From: Lolliginicoccus lacisalsi
Lineage (GTDB): Bacteria; Actinomycetota; Actinomycetes; Mycobacteriales; Mycobacteriaceae
Direction: 5' to 3'
Assembly (NCBI RefSeq): GCF_014841105.1
Contig: NZ_JACYWE010000003.1
Location: 55,290-119,289, forward strand
Length of the DNA: 64,000 nucleotides
The translations under genes were made by a program, and so were the position numbers. Each line of letters opens with the position of its first letter. The first letter of the stretch is position 1. Below the pieces are notes generated by a model. The model ran no database searches. It was not told where the DNA came from and saw nothing but the letters and a program-made list of their open reading frames with translations. Positions 61,960-64,000 of this stretch are shown here, in pieces.

Positions 61960-62691
61960 TCAGCTGCTGCCGAAGACGTTGACGCCCTTGCTGGAGAGCC
62001 AGCCGATGGGGTCGATCTTCTGGTCGCCGTTGATCCACACCTCGAAGTGCACGTGCGGGCCGGTGGAGAAGCCGCGGTTGCCCATCGTGGCGATCTGCTG
62101 GCCTGCCTCGACTCGCTGGCCGACCGACACGGTGTTGGTGTCGTTGTGGCCGTACACGGTGACAGTGCCGTCATCGTGGCGGACGCGGACCCACAGCCCG
62201 AAGCCCGCGGCGGGCCCGGAGTCGATGACCTCGCCACCGGCGACGGCGACGATCGGCGTGCCGATCGGGCCGGCGATATCGATGCCACCGTGGAGGGTGC
62301 CCCAGCGCTGGCCGAACGTGGAGGACAGCACGCCGATGGCGGGGAGGTGGAACAGCGGGCGGCGAAGCTCGGCCTCGCGGGCGGCACGCTCGTCGCTGAA
62401 GCGCTGCGCGGTGGCAAGCTGCTGGGCGAAGGCGGAGGGATCAAGCGCCCGGTTGACGTTGAGGACCTGCACGGTGCCGGCCGGGGCGCTGGCCTCGGCG
62501 GCGACGAGGTCGATGTTGTCGCTAGTAGCGCTCGAAGCGGCGAAGGTGATGTCGTTCGCGCTCGCTGTGGTGTCGGAGAGCAGGACGGCCTGTCCGCCAA
62601 CGACGGAGGCGCCGATGGTGACGACGGCGAGGGCCATACGGCCCTTGGGGGCACGCTTCTGGGCATGTTTGTTCAGTGTGGTGCGCAGCAT
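61960..62691 (-). CDS. Secreted M23 family metallopeptidase
   Basis: A 243-residue exported peptidase. A signal segment (about residues 18-45, GRMALAVVTIGASVVGGQAVLL ... TTASA) precedes a LytM/M23 domain: zinc ligands His134 and Asp138 (LHGGIDIA) and His215 (GPHVHFEVW), with His182 (YGHND) and His213 as catalytic residues. All catalytic positions are intact, so it can cut peptidoglycan cross-bridges. ATG 62691 gives a proper signal peptide; earlier starts would run through a structured leader. Equivalent in position to Rv0950c. Confidence 0.92.
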   Translation of the reverse strand: MLRTTLNKHAQKRAPKGRMALAVVTIGASVVGGQAVLLSDTTASANDITFAASSATSDNIDLVAAEASAPAGTVQVLNVNRALDPSAFAQQLATAQRFSDERAAREAELRRPLFHLPAIGVLSSTFGQRWGTLHGGIDIAGPIGTPIVAVAGGEVIDSGPAAGFGLWVRVRHDDGTVTVYGHNDTNTVSVGQRVEAGQQIATMGNRGFSTGPHVHFEVWINGDQKIDPIGWLSSKGVNVFGSS

Positions 62692-62860
62692 GGGGTATCC
62701 AGAAAGGGGTGCGAATCCCTCGGGTCGGTTCCGCCGCAGTCTCGCTGAAGACTGCGGTGTCATCCCGGTTGATGACGCCAGCGGAAGTGGTGCTTGCCGC
62801 TGGTCCACGATCGTTGTTCGTATCCTCGGGGCCTAGTGCCTGTCGGGGCGCCCCGTGGTC
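62692..62860 (-). promoter_or_regulatory. Structured 5' leader of the M23 peptidase gene
   Basis: On the transcript strand two hairpins precede the start codon: CCAGCGG-N12-CCGCTGG, then CCGCAGTCT-N6-AGACTGCGG (9 bp), followed by GGAACCGACCCGAGGG. Actinobacterial M23 and Rpf wall-hydrolase genes are often preceded by ydaO/c-di-AMP riboswitches; the layout is suggestive, but the conserved ydaO core is not clear to me. Confidence 0.35.
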
Positions 62861-63591
62861 GTGATCAGATCGTGACTTTCACTGATGAAAAGGTAACGAA
62901 ACGGTTGCGACGCTTGCAAGCACTCACAGCCCCTGGAGGCCGTTTTGAGAGCGCACTCACAACGCTGGAGCGCAAAAGCCCAGTTTGCGGGAGTGCAGGC
63001 GATCTTTGGCAACGGCTAGCGTCTCACTATTTGGGACGCAGTTCGCTACTGGCTAGCACTCGGAGGGCCCCTGGCGCCGTTATCGGCATCGATGCGCACA
63101 GCTGCTACCCCAGGCGGATTGCTGCCACGGCAAGGCCCCAGCTGCCACCGCTATTTCAGTGGCAACTGTGGACCAAGGGTGGGTGGATCGCGTCAACGGT
63201 GGCGGATGGGCTCCATATATAGGTGGCAGCCGCCAACCGGGATATGTAGGCGGCAGCTGCCAACCGGGCCCCAGCCACCCTCGCCACGGTCCCCGTGCCG
63301 ATCGCCGCCACGACCGGACCCCTGGCTGCCATTGCCCGGCCAGCGTCCGCGGTCGGCCCTCACTATGGCGCCCCACCCCTGGTGAACCCCGCGCCAAGCA
63401 CTCCAGCGGCCACCGAATACCGCCATAACGTCACGATTCGTGGCCCCGCGCGATAGGTTGGATTCGCCTAGGGCGTGACGTAGCGCACGTCCGGGCCATG
63501 CCTGTGCCACGCGCGCGCATGGCCTGGACTAAGGTCCGACTTGGCTCGCCCCAACCCGGGTGAGCGTCACAGTAAATGAGACGGTGAGCAC
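62861..63591. other. Long non-coding region between the M23 peptidase and sucC
   Basis: No credible protein gene on either strand in about 730 bases. The left third is less GC-rich and should contain the M23 promoter. Two 25-base direct repeats lie at 63217-63241 and 63244-63268. The sucC promoter must lie in the right part. I see no tRNA or CRISPR. Confidence 0.6.
63217..63268. repeat. Pair of 25-bp direct repeats upstream of sucC
   Basis: Two adjacent copies of a TAGGTGGCAGCCGCCAACCGGG-like unit, 22 of 25 bases the same; each has internal dyad symmetry (GGCAGC/GCTGCC). Possible regulator site of the sucCD promoter; no further evidence. Confidence 0.6.
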
Positions 63592-64000
63592 ATGGATCTC
63601 TTCGAATACCAAGCGAAAGAGCTTTTCGCGAAGCACGGAGTCCCCACCACACCGGGGCGCGTCGCGGATACAGCTGAGGAAGCCGAGCAGGTCGCCGCGG
63701 AAATCGGCAAACAGGTCGTGGTCAAGGCCCAGGTGAAGGTCGGTGGCCGCGGCAAGGCCGGTGGCGTCAAGCTCGCCACTGACGCCGCCGATGCCCGCGC
63801 CAAGGCCGAGGACATCCTCGGCCTCGATATCAAGGGCCACATCGTTAAGAAGCTTCTCGTCGCCGAGGCCAGCGACATCGCCGAGGAGTACTACATCGGC
63901 TTCCTGCTCGACCGCACGAACCGCACCTTCCTCGCGATGTGCTCGAAGGAAGGCAAAAAACGCGCTCGCCAAGGTTCCCGTGGACGCCACCGAGGGCGTC
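63592..64000 (+). CDS. sucC: Succinyl-CoA synthetase beta subunit, N-terminal part, frame disrupted near the window end
   Basis: TCA-cycle enzyme (ADP-forming, ATP-grasp fold). The frame from ATG 63592 gives the family N-terminus [38 protein letters not shown] and [38 protein letters not shown]. At about 63955 the conserved GGMEIEEVA... segment is absent and the frame shifts: [13 protein letters not shown] resumes in the +1 frame from 63962. About 37-38 bases appear to be missing next to a run of six A. In this essential gene an assembly or sequencing error, or the edge of a contig, is more likely than a real lesion. Confidence 0.9.
   Translation, partial: MDLFEYQAKELFAKHGVPTTPGRVADTAEEAEQVAAEIGKQVVVKAQVKVGGRGKAGGVKLATDAADARAKAEDILGLDIKGHIVKKLLVAEASDIAEEYYIGFLLDRTNRTFLAMCSKEGKKRARQGSRGRHRGR

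Noticed and set aside
63592..64000. True pseudogene of sucC
   Set aside because: The gene is normally single-copy and central; the break is at the window edge beside a homopolymer, so an assembly error is more likely. Kept as a CDS with a warning.

Overview
The window is GC-rich, gene-dense DNA from an actinobacterium of the mycolic-acid group (Mycobacteriales). The evidence is a single-chain type I fatty acid synthase of about 3,070 residues followed by acpS, a pncB-clpS-DUF2017-S58 peptidase-rhomboid-murI-phosphodiesterase-rph-rdgB gene order that I remember from Mycobacterium tuberculosis, LpqN-type lipoproteins, a cutinase, FadE5, UvrD1 with a C-terminal Tudor-like domain, and many GTG starts. 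It does not look like a close relative of Mycobacterium itself; I cannot name the genus.

Layout. 1-11,000: conserved housekeeping block (dinG, pncA, pncB, clpS, murI, rph, rdgB, small membrane proteins). 11,000-14,500: HDAC-family amidohydrolase, a hypothetical protein, a methyltransferase-like protein, a DUF218 protein, tRNA-Leu(TAG) and two large palindromes. 14,500-26,400: fas, acpS, a TetR regulator, bcp and a DUF3618 protein. 26,500-33,800: TetR regulator, ferredoxin-type reductase and two DesA3-type desaturases, with a tandem pair of solute-binding lipoproteins between the desaturases. 33,800-40,100: AbiEi/DUF559 nuclease-like gene between two copies of one palindrome, then gabD and a class III aminotransferase (divergent), glutaminase and an adenylate cyclase. 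40,100-45,900: VOC protein, TetR/ABC-2 exporter operon, fadE5 and a nitrobindin. 46,200-50,800: amidase, 2-hydroxyacid dehydrogenase, two maleate-isomerase-like proteins and a GntR regulator. 50,800-64,000: cutinase, membrane adenylate cyclase, tRNA-Arg(CCT), TetR, cobF, acyltransferase plus pgi, chorismate mutase, uvrD1, M23 peptidase and the start of sucC, which is frame-disrupted about 45 bases before the window ends.

How the genes work together. fas/acpS, the reductase-desaturase pair and fadE5 cover synthesis, desaturation and oxidation of long-chain acyl groups. The gabD/aminotransferase pair and the dehydrogenase/isomerase/GntR locus share the operator-like 12-mer ATTGTCAACAAT and may form one small-acid regulon controlled by the GntR protein.

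The most unusual signal is a set of intergenic palindromes. One family (stem GTGCGAAAAGCGACAG) occurs four times, and two of those copies bracket the DUF559 nuclease-like gene. Related palindromes sit elsewhere, and one lies inside acpS, where it accounts for part of an in-frame insertion of roughly 40 residues.
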